Part shown: in pieces, positions 45,207 to 54,101 of the stretch
Position numbering within the stretch: position 1 is the stretch's first letter
How the letters are laid out: each line of letters starts with the position of its first letter
From: Pedobacter sp. N36a
GTDB lineage: Bacteria > Bacteroidota > Bacteroidia > Sphingobacteriales > Sphingobacteriaceae
Assembly (NCBI RefSeq): GCF_014472395.1
Contig: NZ_JACSZW010000014.1
Location: 32,694-96,693, forward strand
DNA length: 64,000 nucleotides
Direction of reading: 5' to 3'
The notes under the pieces: model-generated
The model's input: only the letters and a program-made list of their open reading frames with translations
Told to the model about the DNA's origin: nothing
Databases searched by the model: none
Position numbers and translations under genes: made by a program

Positions 45207-46391
45207 CTAGATCGCTTTCAGGTTAAAATAGGTCCCCAGAATGAAGCGGTTGTTTTTTTCCGAAGGCATTCCAAGGCGGTTTTTATAACTGATCTTATGG
45301 TCGATGTATCCGGCAAAAAGTTTCCAGTCCTGATTGGCAATTGGCTTGTATTCCAGGGCTGCATAGCCGGTCCAGTTTCTCCTGAAATCGGCACCTATTG
45401 CTTTGTCTTTAGAGGCGCTTGCGGTTTCATAAGCTCCTTTTACAGAGATGCCCCAATGTGTGCTCATCTGCTGATCAAACCTCAGCACTGCAGATTTATA
45501 CACGATATCCCTGCGCATGATTCTATCTGCAGCATTAGTTCCTAAGAAAGCATGAATTGGATTGGAGGCCAACATAGTATGATCGACTCCATAATCAGAA
45601 TACTGCAGATCTAAATAGACTTTTGTGTTTTTAGACTGGTACATATTTGCCAGGGAAAGGGAATGATTATCTGCTCCGGCAATCAGCTGGTTATAGTTAT
45701 AAGACCATTTGGTATGGAATGCTTTATCGAAGAACTTCCCCTGCCAGGTGAAATAAGCACCCATTGGGCGTTCCGATTGCTTGAACTCCCCTGCTCGGTA
45801 ACCAGCAGTTTTAATCAGCTGATCGAAAGTTTCAGTGGAAGTATTGTAGAGTTGTACTTGAAAATTATGGTTTGGGCTTGCGGTGTAGGAAAAGGTAGCC
45901 CCGACCACGAATAGGTTCAGGATACGGTCTACATAATCTGTAAAAATGTATTCATAAACCGGGTTGTTCACAAACTCGTAACTGCCCACTGCAGCGGCTT
46001 GCTTACCTAAAATAACTTCCCAGTCTTTCTGTTTACCGAAGCGGTAATTCACCTGAGCAAAGTCCAGCGCCCTCGACCCATTGTCTTGAGTAGTGGTAGT
46101 GAAAGCTTTGTTTAATCGGAAGCGAACTTTATAAGACAGGTCTGGATTCACATTACCGCTCAGTAATAACCTGGTTTCATCCATTCTGAAACCTGCGTTT
46201 AAAGCGCGTTCTTTATTCTGGCCAATATTTAAAGAGGTACGGCCAAGTATGTGGAGGTTAAAAATGGAAGGACTCGCCTGCTTTTCAGTAGCAAGGGAAG
46301 TCTTTTTTGTGGTATCAACTGGCGTTTGTGCCGAGGCTATTGCCGGACAAACTGCACATAAAGCTATACCTACACTGGTTCTGATTTTCAT
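45207..46391 (-). CDS. Outer membrane porin (OprO/OprP-like) upstream of urease
   Basis: 394 residues. A signal peptide (ending AIASAQ) is followed by a beta-rich protein with alternating aromatic strands (LNAGFRMDETRLLLSGNV, DLSYKVRFRLNKAF, FAQVNYRFGKQKDWEVILGK) and a terminal strand FILGTYFNLKAI. This is the pattern of the phosphate-selective porin O/P group in Bacteroidota. The position suggests passage of urea or nickel across the outer membrane, which is inference. Its promoter region carries direct repeats, probably for the adjacent response regulator. Confidence 0.82.
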   Translation of the reverse strand: MKIRTSVGIALCAVCPAIASAQTPVDTTKKTSLATEKQASPSIFNLHILGRTSLNIGQNKERALNAGFRMDETRLLLSGNVNPDLSYKVRFRLNKAFTTTTQDNGSRALDFAQVNYRFGKQKDWEVILGKQAAAVGSYEFVNNPVYEYIFTDYVDRILNLFVVGATFSYTASPNHNFQVQLYNTSTETFDQLIKTAGYRAGEFKQSERPMGAYFTWQGKFFDKAFHTKWSYNYNQLIAGADNHSLSLANMYQSKNTKVYLDLQYSDYGVDHTMLASNPIHAFLGTNAADRIMRRDIVYKSAVLRFDQQMSTHWGISVKGAYETASASKDKAIGADFRRNWTGYAALEYKPIANQDWKLFAGYIDHKISYKNRLGMPSEKNNRFILGTYFNLKAI

Positions 46392-46395
46392 ATCG

Positions 46396-46419
46396 CTATA
46401 CTTAATGATACAAGTATAG
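46396..46419. promoter_or_regulatory. Perfect inverted repeat overlapping porin -7 box
   Basis: Arms CTATACTT (46396-46403) and AAGTATAG (46412-46419) with an 8-base spacer. The minus-strand TATACTTG at 46411-46418 matches TAnnTTTG at 7 of 8 positions, so the repeat overlaps the probable -7 box just before the porin ATG. It may be an operator or a 5' hairpin. Confidence 0.45.
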
Positions 46420-46431
46420 GCGACAGACCTA

Positions 46432-46470
46432 ATAACGCGCTAAAGCGAAGATTAACGCGGTATTAGCGAA
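46432..46470 (-). promoter_or_regulatory. Direct repeats, candidate response regulator sites
   Basis: Two copies of TAACGCG-N4/5-AGCGAA (plus strand, 46432-46449 and 46452-46470), spaced about two helix turns, lie just upstream of the porin -7 box. OmpR-family regulators bind such direct repeats around the -35 region. The adjacent OmpR-type regulator gene makes it the obvious candidate. Confidence 0.5.
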
Positions 46471-46484
46471 AAATAAGAGCCAGA

Positions 46485-47879
46485 TTAGAGAACCGCTATA
46501 GGACAGGTAATCGTCACGACTGTGCCTTTTCCTTCCGTAGAATCGATCGTCAGACTCGCGTCATGAAGTTCAAAGATATTTTTGGCAAGTACCAGTCCGA
46601 GGCCATTTCCGTAAATACTGCCCACATTGGAGGCCCGAAAAAAGGATTCAAAAATATGGGGTTTATCCTGATCAGGAATACCTATCCCCTGATCCACTAC
46701 CCGGATAATGATCTTCAAATGGTCTACTTCAATACTGACTTTCACTTCCTTTTCATTACCATATTTACAAGCGTTAGAAATAATATTGGAAAGTCCGATG
46801 AAAAACAAATCCTGATTGACCTGAACAGTTAAAAGATTGCTATCCTCCGGAATGTTGGAGAAATCCAGGAAAATCCGATGGTTATCGTTCAGGTAGCCTT
46901 CAGATTCTTTTACACTATACAGCAATTCATCAATCCTGACATAGTTCATGTTCTGCACCTTGCCATCATAGCCTGTTCTGGAAAGCAGCAGCAGGTTGTT
47001 CACGATCAGGTTCATCCGATCCACTTCCCTGGACACCATTTCTAACGAGTAATGGGCAGGATGTTTGGGATCCAGGCTCTGCAATGCGAGTTCAGTCTCA
47101 CCGCTGATGATGGTCATAGGAGTCCTCAAAGAATGCGAGGCATTGCTGATAAAGCTTCGCTGAGACTTCACGGCAATCTCCAATCGGCTGAGCATGTCGT
47201 TGATATTGGTGATCAGGACTTCAATCTCATCCTTTTCTTTAGTTTGATCTTTAGTTTTCCTGCTGGTTAACCGCAGGTTCAGGTTACTGATATTGATCAA
47301 TCCAATACGCTTATTAATGGAAGCGATCGGATTTAACAGCTTATCGGCAAAATAAAAAGAGATCAGGAAGATGAGGAATAAGAAAATCACGATGCCTGAA
47401 ATCAGTGCGCTATTGAGGTCGTTGTGTTCTGCAATCCCAAAATCGTCTACTGCCGAAGAAACCACTACCAGATTCTTATCGTGGTCTTTATCTTCAAAAA
47501 AAAGCGCAACATAAGCAGTATCACCCATCATGAGTTCGGCTTTTCCTTTTTCAATTGCTTCTTCAAAAAAAGCATTGCTCATCGGCAAAAGCGGTTCATA
47601 TCGTGGCTGCTTCCTGTTTTTATCTACCCGCACCAGAAAATTCCTGCCAAGAGAAAACTGATTGATGAATTGATTACTCAGCTCATAATAACCTTTGTCT
47701 TTATAACTTTTTGAATTGAAGACATGCGTGCCTAACATTCTTGCGTTTTCTTCTAGCCTGATGTAGAATTTACTCTCCAGCGTCTTCGCCGTGAAATACG
47801 AAACATAGACTGCAAAAGACACCAGGATTAGACTCCCTATTGCCGAGGAAAGCAGAATAATTTTGGTTCTAATCTTCAT
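46485..47879 (-). CDS. Sensor histidine kinase (HAMP, CusS-like)
   Basis: 464 residues from the ATG at 47879 (MKIRTKIILLSS), which overlaps the regulator stop by 11 bases; the longer frame to 47915 is unlikely. Two membrane helices (about 8-28 and 163-183) flank a periplasmic sensor of ~130 residues, followed by HAMP, the H-box SNASHSLRTPMTI, N-box NIISNACKYGN, and G-boxes DQGIGIP and GNGLGLVLA. The layout resembles metal-sensing CusS-type kinases, but the ligand is unknown. Porin and urease genes follow, so it may sense nickel, urea or nitrogen status. Confidence 0.93.
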   Translation of the reverse strand: MKIRTKIILLSSAIGSLILVSFAVYVSYFTAKTLESKFYIRLEENARMLGTHVFNSKSYKDKGYYELSNQFINQFSLGRNFLVRVDKNRKQPRYEPLLPMSNAFFEEAIEKGKAELMMGDTAYVALFFEDKDHDKNLVVVSSAVDDFGIAEHNDLNSALISGIVIFLFLIFLISFYFADKLLNPIASINKRIGLINISNLNLRLTSRKTKDQTKEKDEIEVLITNINDMLSRLEIAVKSQRSFISNASHSLRTPMTIISGETELALQSLDPKHPAHYSLEMVSREVDRMNLIVNNLLLLSRTGYDGKVQNMNYVRIDELLYSVKESEGYLNDNHRIFLDFSNIPEDSNLLTVQVNQDLFFIGLSNIISNACKYGNEKEVKVSIEVDHLKIIIRVVDQGIGIPDQDKPHIFESFFRASNVGSIYGNGLGLVLAKNIFELHDASLTIDSTEGKGTVVTITCPIAVL

Positions 47880-48570
47880 GGTTCTCCTGGACTCTGAGTA
47901 CATAACCCATCCCAATTACGGTATGAATCAATTTAGGACTAAAGTTTTTATCGATCTTTTTGCGGAGGTAGTTCAGGTATACATCCACCACATTGGTGCT
48001 GAGGTTAAAATTCATTCCCCAGACTTCTTCCAGGATATCCACACGGGTAATGATCCTGTTCATATGCTGCATCAGATATTCGAGGAGTCGATGCTCTGTT
48101 GCCGTCAGCACAATCACTTTTCCAGCCCTGGTGACCGACTTGCTGTCTTTATCAAGCACTAAATCAGATATGGTTAAGAGATTTGCAGGCGTAGTACGTA
48201 CCGTTCCCGATTTACGCGATTTGCGAAAAACACGGGCTTTTAATTCGTCGATTTTGAAAGGCTTCGTAAGGTATTCATCAGCATCCAGATTAAAGGCTGC
48301 CACAATATCCTCCGTTTGATTTAAGGCTGAAAGAATGATAATCGGTACATCGGGGTCTGTTAATCTGATATTTCGGCAAACCTCCAGACCATCCATACCA
48401 GGCAGCATAATATCCAGAATAATCAGGTCAAACCGGTTCATTCCAGCCATTTTCAACCCGGTGAGCCCGTCCATTGCTACACTAATGTCTAAATCAATGT
48501 TTTCATCCATTAAGCTTCTTTTGATCAAAGAAACTACCGCTATCTCATCCTCTATTAACAGTATCTTCAT
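47869..48570 (-). CDS. OmpR-family response regulator
   Basis: 233 residues. The receiver domain has the acidic pocket IEDE, phospho-acceptor Asp in LIILDIMLPGMDG (about residue 53) and Lys in YLTKPF. The winged-helix DNA-binding domain ends TNVVDVYLNYLRKKID and TVIGMGYVLR. It is translationally coupled to the kinase. Direct repeats upstream of the porin are candidate targets. Confidence 0.95.
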   Translation of the reverse strand: MKILLIEDEIAVVSLIKRSLMDENIDLDISVAMDGLTGLKMAGMNRFDLIILDIMLPGMDGLEVCRNIRLTDPDVPIIILSALNQTEDIVAAFNLDADEYLTKPFKIDELKARVFRKSRKSGTVRTTPANLLTISDLVLDKDSKSVTRAGKVIVLTATEHRLLEYLMQHMNRIITRVDILEEVWGMNFNLSTNVVDVYLNYLRKKIDKNFSPKLIHTVIGMGYVLRVQENHED

Positions 48571-48607
48571 CTTAAAACCCCTATCGTTATCATTATTCCC
48601 TATGCTG

Positions 48608-48636
48608 CAAATTTACTGAAAAATGATCGAGGCAAA
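48608..48636 (-). promoter_or_regulatory. Promoter of the response regulator-kinase pair
   Basis: On the minus strand TTTG (48633-48636), a 17-base spacer and TAAATTTG (48608-48615) form a good Bacteroidota promoter. The -7 box is an exact match. The ATG lies about 38 bases after it. Confidence 0.65.
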
Positions 48637-48784
48637 TTTGTATCGGAGAAAAAAAGACATTGAAACAATAAACTTCAAGACGAGAAACAACGCACAAGTC
48701 AATTTAATTTCCACTAAAGATCAATTGATTACACGACTTTAGTAAAAATAAAGTTAAGCTAAAGAGGTGTTTAATCCTATCTCT

Positions 48785-48821
48785 ATTTCCAAGGCAGTCA
48801 TCAAGTAAATGCCTTGGAAAT
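48785..48821. terminator. Strong hairpin downstream of lipoprotein gene
   Basis: Perfect 12-bp stem (48785-48796 with 48810-48821) with a 13-base loop. It lies about 67 bases after the lipoprotein stop on the minus strand. No T tract follows on either side, so it may be a weak terminator or a transcript-end stabiliser. Confidence 0.45.
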
Positions 48822-48887
48822 GAGAATTTATGGTAAGGAATGGACTAGGCAAATCGCGATTTTAAGTCATACGCTATAATAGCTTTT

Positions 48888-49355
48888 TTATTTCTTAAAA
48901 ACCAAGAGGCCTTTATCTCTAATGATATCGACTTTGTTGAATTTAACATTTTCCATCTCATAGGGGTTGCAATGATTTACAGGTTTTTTAACCGTGTAAA
49001 ACAAGGAATCTATTGGCGTATCTGCGATTTTAATCAGCAAGGTATCAATAGGTTTGTGATAATCAAAGGCAAGTGAAAACGCAGCTATGTCGCCGCCAAC
49101 AGGAATTAAACGCAATGGCTCCTTAAATGTCTTATCTTTTGTTCTGTAGACGTTAATTTCATTGATTTTATACTTTGGACTCTCGCCGAAAAACAGGTCT
49201 GCTCCGGAAGTTTTATCTACGACTTGAAAAAATGTATTCGATGAAGGTGGATCACAGCCAGGATTTCGGTCATCATCCATGGTTTCTTTGAGACAAGCGG
49301 ACAGGAAGATAACACCTGCAATCATTAAGAAATAAGCAGCGGGTCTTTTCATCAT
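48888..49355 (-). CDS. Predicted lipoprotein of unknown function
   Basis: 155 residues; a lipoprotein signal ends at the lipobox LSAC near residue 21. The mature part contains NPGCDPPSSN and a beta-rich body (INEINVYRTKDKTF, VNHCNPYEMENVKFNK). No domain recognised. It is isolated, with 181 bases of non-coding DNA upstream. Confidence 0.75.
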   Translation of the reverse strand: MMKRPAAYFLMIAGVIFLSACLKETMDDDRNPGCDPPSSNTFFQVVDKTSGADLFFGESPKYKINEINVYRTKDKTFKEPLRLIPVGGDIAAFSLAFDYHKPIDTLLIKIADTPIDSLFYTVKKPVNHCNPYEMENVKFNKVDIIRDKGLLVFKK

Positions 49356-49536
49356 AATTTAGTTGGTTTAAAACTTGGTGAATACCTATTAAACGTAAAC
49401 CAATTACTTTTCGCTACAGACATCATGCTTTTAGCAGATGCTTCTTAGTATATAGATGACCATACAAGGGGCTAACCATTCCTGATTTCGCAAGTTAATG
49501 TCAATAAAAATAGCCGGTGATTTGAAATACAAATTG

Positions 49537-50220
49537 CTAATTTACACGGGAATCCAACACTTTCCTGATTACTGCGGCCTCTTTCTTAGATAACAACTGA
49601 GGTGTGAATGTAATTGGCGTTAGTGGTAAATCATGCTGATCCGTTTGGGCTGAATTGATGGCATCCGCTACATCCATCCCTTCTACAATTTCTCCGAATA
49701 TCGTATAATCCAGATCCAGGCGAGGGATTCCTCCGATCTTTTTGTAAGCTGCCCTTTCTAGGGCAGAAAACCGATGCCCTTTCTTATTTTCCATGGCATT
49801 CAGTTCTTCGTCGGTTTGAGGTTTGCCTGCAACCAGGTAAATTTGCGTAAAGTAAGAACTGTGTTCCGGATTGTCGTTTCTACCGGCTCCCAATGCGCCT
49901 TTCTTGTGAAAAAGACCAGGAACAATCTCTGCAGGTATGCGCGCTAAAGGCTTTTCTGGCTGCTGTTTTTCTCTATCCAGAATGGTTTCATCCAACTCTC
50001 CCCCCTGACTCACAAAACCTTTAATCACCCGGTTAAAAGCCGCGTGGTCATACAAACCTTGTTTTATGGTTTTCAAAAAGGCATCCCTGTGCTTAGGCGT
50101 TTGGTCGTACAGCATCAAGGTGATGTCACCTTTGGTGGTCATTAAACGTACAAATTTTGATTGTCCATAAGACATCAGGGTAAATAATGCTAACGCAGCA
50201 GTGGTAAAAAGAAACTTCAT
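49537..50220 (-). CDS. Secreted cyclophilin-type peptidyl-prolyl isomerase
   Basis: 227 residues with a signal peptide (ending LMSYGQ). Cyclophilin motifs: KGDITLMLYDQTPKHRDAFL, FNRVIKGFVSQGGE, GALGAGRNDNPEHSSYFTQIY, and DYTIFGEIVEGMDVADAI. The active-site Arg (FNRVI) and Gln are kept. It probably helps fold periplasmic or outer membrane proteins. It starts 3 bases after the oxidoreductase gene and is cotranscribed. Confidence 0.93.
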   Translation of the reverse strand: MKFLFTTAALALFTLMSYGQSKFVRLMTTKGDITLMLYDQTPKHRDAFLKTIKQGLYDHAAFNRVIKGFVSQGGELDETILDREKQQPEKPLARIPAEIVPGLFHKKGALGAGRNDNPEHSSYFTQIYLVAGKPQTDEELNAMENKKGHRFSALERAAYKKIGGIPRLDLDYTIFGEIVEGMDVADAINSAQTDQHDLPLTPITFTPQLLSKKEAAVIRKVLDSRVN

Positions 50221-50223
50221 ATT

Positions 50224-51555
50224 TTAGATTTTTGGCAAGTTATAACCATTATGGTAAGGCGCCATTAAATATTTGCTATTGATTTGTTTGTCGGTAAATT
50301 GGTTTTTCTGGGCATCCCAGGTTAGTTTTTCTCCGGTTTTGTAAGCGATATTACCCATTTGGGCGATACTGGCCACGTGTGCTGCAGCTTGTATGTCACA
50401 ATTTAAACCTTCTTTCTTTCTTGACCTCACAGCAGCAAAGAAGTTCAGCATGTGGTTGTTAAGACCATTATCCGAGGCTTTCAGAAAGGGTTTGCTCACT
50501 TTATGACCGCTTTGTCTTTCTTCGATCACTTCCCATCCTCCTCTATTCAGAATCAGCGTTCCATTGTTGCCAATGTAGGCGATGCCATGATCCCTGTTGT
50601 AAGAACCGTTATCAATGCCCATGGCAGAATCCCATACCATGTTAAATTTTTCAAACTCATAAAGTGTAGTCAATGTATCAGGAGTCTCCTCATATAAATC
50701 AGGATAAGCAAAGCGGCCACCTAATGCAGAGATACTTTTTGGAATCGGCGATCCCATCCCCAGTAAACCGTAGTCGATCAAATGTACACCCCAATCTGTC
50801 ATTAATCCACCTGCATAATCCCAAAACCATCGGAAATTAAAATGATACCTACTGGAATTAAAAGCGCGTTTTTTTGCTGGCCCTAACCATAAATCATAGT
50901 CTACACCAGCGGGAACTGCCGTATCCGGAACTACAGGCCCAGGCTTCATCCAACCTTGATAACACCAGACCTTAACCGTTCTGATGTTCCCGAGCTGTCC
51001 GCCTTTCACAAAATCTACCGCATCTTTAAAATGCTGCTGACTCCGCTGCCATTGCCCTGCCTGTACCACTTTGTTGTATTTTTGCTGCGCCGCAACCATT
51101 GTACGGCATTCCAAAATTGAATTCCCAACCGGTTTTTCTATATACACATCTTTACCTGCCTGACAAGCATGGATCATCATCAAAGCATGCCAATGATCCG
51201 GACTTCCTATAATCACCGCATCAATGTCTTTATTGTCTAATAAGGCACGATAGTCTTTATACGCCTTCACCTTTGAAGCAGCTATGTTTAAACCCTTCAG
51301 CTCCCCCATCCTTTTGTCTAACACGTTTTGATCCGAATCACACAGCGCGACTAAAGTTACTCCTGGAACATTTAGTGCGGCTCTCAAATCTGACCAGCCC
51401 ATTCCGTTGATCCCAATTACTCCGATATTGATCTGGTCATTCGCCCCAATTGTCCGCTCATAAAGCGCATAAGCAGGATTATCGAGTGCAGAAAGCAGAA
51501 CTGTACTACCTAAAGCGCCAGTACTATTTCGGATAAAGTTTCTTCGGTTGAGCAT
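50224..51555 (-). CDS. Gfo/Idh/MocA-family oxidoreductase with Tat signal
   Basis: 443 residues. The N-terminus MLNRRNFIRNSTGALGS is a twin-arginine signal (Arg4-Arg5), so export of the folded, cofactor-bound enzyme is likely. The Rossmann part includes NIGVIGINGMG, VALCDSD, and the EKPVGNSILEC motif typical of the family; HWHALMMI and WWFWDYAGGLMTDWGVHLID-like residues follow. These periplasmic members act on sugars or inositol-type substrates; the substrate is unknown. Confidence 0.92.
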   Translation of the reverse strand: MLNRRNFIRNSTGALGSTVLLSALDNPAYALYERTIGANDQINIGVIGINGMGWSDLRAALNVPGVTLVALCDSDQNVLDKRMGELKGLNIAASKVKAYKDYRALLDNKDIDAVIIGSPDHWHALMMIHACQAGKDVYIEKPVGNSILECRTMVAAQQKYNKVVQAGQWQRSQQHFKDAVDFVKGGQLGNIRTVKVWCYQGWMKPGPVVPDTAVPAGVDYDLWLGPAKKRAFNSSRYHFNFRWFWDYAGGLMTDWGVHLIDYGLLGMGSPIPKSISALGGRFAYPDLYEETPDTLTTLYEFEKFNMVWDSAMGIDNGSYNRDHGIAYIGNNGTLILNRGGWEVIEERQSGHKVSKPFLKASDNGLNNHMLNFFAAVRSRKKEGLNCDIQAAAHVASIAQMGNIAYKTGEKLTWDAQKNQFTDKQINSKYLMAPYHNGYNLPKI

Positions 51556-51720
51556 CTTTTTATTTCTTTAAAGGTTCATAAGGACTGTAAAATACAAATA
51601 AATCGTTAGGTAAAGGAATAAAATAAGCCTTCCCCATCAAAAAAACAAAAACCGATTATGGCTTTAAAGACCACTTAAAGGCAGTTTTAATAAAAAATGT
51701 AAGTATTCTTATTATTTATG

Positions 51721-51733
51721 ATAGTAATACTAT
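51721..51733. promoter_or_regulatory. Candidate TetR operator
   Basis: ATAGTA-A-TACTAT is a perfect palindrome with 6-base arms, immediately upstream of the TACATTTG -7 box. A related AGTATT half-site lies at 51702-51707. This is a plausible autorepression site for the TetR-type regulator. Confidence 0.5.
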
Positions 51734-51741
51734 TACATTTG
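51734..51741 (+). promoter_or_regulatory. -7 promoter box of the tetR-efflux operon
   Basis: TACATTTG matches TAnnTTTG exactly and ends 17 bases before the regulator ATG. The -33 element is weak, and the operator-like palindrome lies in the spacer. Confidence 0.55.
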
Positions 51742-51758
51742 CAATAAACACAGCTATT

Positions 51759-52439
51759 ATGGATCAGCTATTGGCAAATATAAAAATACAGGTGAACGAA
51801 AAGATCTATGTGAAAGATCCGGAAAGCACCACGCTTGGCAGAAAGATCATCAAGCACAGTCTGATCATCATGGATGAAATCGGCTTTGACAACTTTACCT
51901 TTAAAAAGCTTGGGGAGCGCATTGGTTCCAATGAGAGTTCCATCTACCGATATTTTGAAAACAAGCATAAATTACTGGTTTACTTCTCTTCCTGGTACTG
52001 GAGCTGGATAGAGTATAAAATGGTCTTTGCTACCGCCAACATCGCGGCTCCTTTAGACCAGCTGCTCAAAGCCCTGGAACTGGTGACAGAGAAAATTGAG
52101 GACGACCTGAACACCCCTTACCTCAATGAAGCCTTACTGAATAAGATCATCATTGCGGAATTTACCAAGACATTTTTAACCAAAGAGGTGGATGAAGAAA
52201 ACAAAGAGGGCTTCTTTTTGATTTACAAAAGAGTGATCAGCAGAATGGTAGGAATGGTGGTCATGATTGATCCGGAATACCCTTTCCCGAAAAGCTTAAT
52301 TTCGAGCATCGTGGAAGGCGCATTACACCAGCATTTCCTGAAAGATCATTTCAAAACGATTACCGACTGCAATGAAAACACCAGTCCGACTGCCTATTAT
52401 ACAGACCTTATCCAGCGCATATTAAGCCCAAAATCATGA
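51759..52439 (+). CDS. TetR/AcrR-family transcriptional regulator
   Basis: 226 residues. N-terminal TetR DNA-binding domain (about 28-75): LGRKIIKHSLIIMDEIG, FTFKKLGERIGSNESSIYRY, FENKHKLLVYF. C-terminal ligand domain unrecognised. It overlaps the next gene by 4 bases and heads an export operon, so it likely regulates that operon and itself. Confidence 0.9.
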   Translation: MDQLLANIKIQVNEKIYVKDPESTTLGRKIIKHSLIIMDEIGFDNFTFKKLGERIGSNESSIYRYFENKHKLLVYFSSWYWSWIEYKMVFATANIAAPLDQLLKALELVTEKIEDDLNTPYLNEALLNKIIIAEFTKTFLTKEVDEENKEGFFLIYKRVISRMVGMVVMIDPEYPFPKSLISSIVEGALHQHFLKDHFKTITDCNENTSPTAYYTDLIQRILSPKS

Positions 52440-54097
52440 CCCCGGCAAAAAGATTCTTCAGTCTGCTAAAGCTTGACAAAAAAGACGTAACTCAAATATT
52501 TTTATACGCCATCATAGCCGGACTCATCAGTCTGTCGCTGCCCTTAGGCATTCAGGCGATTGTAAATTTCCTGCAAAGCGGCAGGGTCAGCGTTTCCTGG
52601 ATCATCCTCGTGATCGGCGTAGTTACCGGCGTTGCTTTTGTAGGGATTTTATCGCTCATGCAATTGCGGATCACAGAAAACCTGCAGCAAAAGATCTTTG
52701 TACGTTCTTCTTTTGAATTTGCCTACCGACTTCCGAAAATCAAGTTCGACGAACTCTACCATGAGCTTTATCCCCCGGAAATTGCCAACCGCTTCTTTGA
52801 CACGTTAACCATTCAAAAAGGCGTTTCCAAGCTCATGCTGGATTATTCTTCCGCCTTGCTGCAAATCGGTTTTGGGATCATTCTGCTGTCTTTATACCAT
52901 CCTTCCTTTATCCTGTTTGGCGTATTATTAGTGGCCATGCTGTACCTGATCTTTAAGTTTTCTTATACCAAGGGATTGGATACCAGTTTGAGTGAATCGA
53001 AGTATAAATATCGCGCTGCAGAGTGGCTGCAGGAGATTGCAAGGAATAAACATAGCTTTAAAAAATCACTGAACTTTGACTTTGCCCTTCAAAAAAACAA
53101 CAGCTTAACCAACAACTACCTGGATTACCGGGAAAAACACTTTAACGTCATCAAGCGGCAATATGGACAGCTGATCATCTTTAAAGTGATCATCACTGCT
53201 GGCCTGCTCCTGATTGGAGGTTACCTGGTGCTGAATCAGCAAATGAACATCGGACAGTTTGTCGCCTCAGAGATTATCATTTTATTGGTGATCAATTCGG
53301 TAGAAAAAATCGTACTGGGTCTGGAGACCTTTTATGATGTATTGACTGCTGTAGAAAAGATTGGAAAAGTAACAGATATGGAAATAGAAACCTTGTCGGA
53401 AGCCGAAGGCAAGCCACTTTACGACCGTATTACCCTGGAGGCAGATCAAGTATCTCTCCGATTCCCAGGCGCCGAAACCGATATGTTAAAAGACATCTCC
53501 CTGAAAATTGAACCGGGCGAAAAAATCATCCTGAATGGCGCAAATGGCTCCGGAAAAACCACTTTAATCCGTACCCTTTCCGGCTTATTAAAACCCACTT
53601 CCGGTGCATTATTTATCAATGACGATACTTTCCGTCAGATCGACATCAATCAATACCGCGCGCAGATTGGGGTGATCATTCAAGGACAAAGCCCATTTGA
53701 AGGCAGCATCCTGGAGAACATCACCTTCAATGACCCCGCCGTTACAGCGCAAGATCTAAGATGGGCATTGGATGCGGTACAGCTGAGTGACTATATCAAA
53801 ACCCTTCCTCATGGACTGGATACTAAAATATTTCCGGAAGGTAAACAGCTGTCTTCTTCTAATGCACAGAAAATCATGCTGGCCAGAAGCATCATTCATA
53901 AACCAGCAATTTTGCTTTATGAAGACCCGACAGACCGCCTGGATCAAGATACGGCAGATGCCATCATCGCCTTCATTTGCGCTGAAAGCCAGCAATGGAC
54001 GGTTATTGTCTCCTCTGCAAACCCAACCTGGAAGTTGAAATCCAACAGGTCAATTACTATGAAAAACGGAAAAATCATCAACGACCTAAAGAAATAA
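52436..54097 (+). CDS. ABC exporter half-transporter with degenerate nucleotide-binding domain
   Basis: 553 residues. A membrane domain (about 1-300, five or six helices) is fused to an ATPase domain (about 325-553). Walker A GANGSGKTT (about 368) and Walker B AILLYEDPTDRLD (about 490) are normal. The signature position reads LSSSNAQK in place of LSGGQ, and the H-loop position reads SSANP without His. No peptidase (C39) domain is present. With the HlyD and TolC genes it makes a type I-like secretion or efflux system; the altered motifs suggest reduced or non-canonical ATPase activity. Confidence 0.9.
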   Translation: MTPAKRFFSLLKLDKKDVTQIFLYAIIAGLISLSLPLGIQAIVNFLQSGRVSVSWIILVIGVVTGVAFVGILSLMQLRITENLQQKIFVRSSFEFAYRLPKIKFDELYHELYPPEIANRFFDTLTIQKGVSKLMLDYSSALLQIGFGIILLSLYHPSFILFGVLLVAMLYLIFKFSYTKGLDTSLSESKYKYRAAEWLQEIARNKHSFKKSLNFDFALQKNNSLTNNYLDYREKHFNVIKRQYGQLIIFKVIITAGLLLIGGYLVLNQQMNIGQFVASEIIILLVINSVEKIVLGLETFYDVLTAVEKIGKVTDMEIETLSEAEGKPLYDRITLEADQVSLRFPGAETDMLKDISLKIEPGEKIILNGANGSGKTTLIRTLSGLLKPTSGALFINDDTFRQIDINQYRAQIGVIIQGQSPFEGSILENITFNDPAVTAQDLRWALDAVQLSDYIKTLPHGLDTKIFPEGKQLSSSNAQKIMLARSIIHKPAILLYEDPTDRLDQDTADAIIAFICAESQQWTVIVSSANPTWKLKSNRSITMKNGKIINDLKK

Positions 54098-54101
54098 GAA
54101 A

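Larger units (their letters stand above)
48571..48887. other. Intergenic region with promoter and hairpin
   Basis: 317 bases without a gene. It holds the regulator/kinase promoter (48608-48636) and a strong hairpin (48785-48821); the remainder shows nothing recognisable. Confidence 0.6.
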
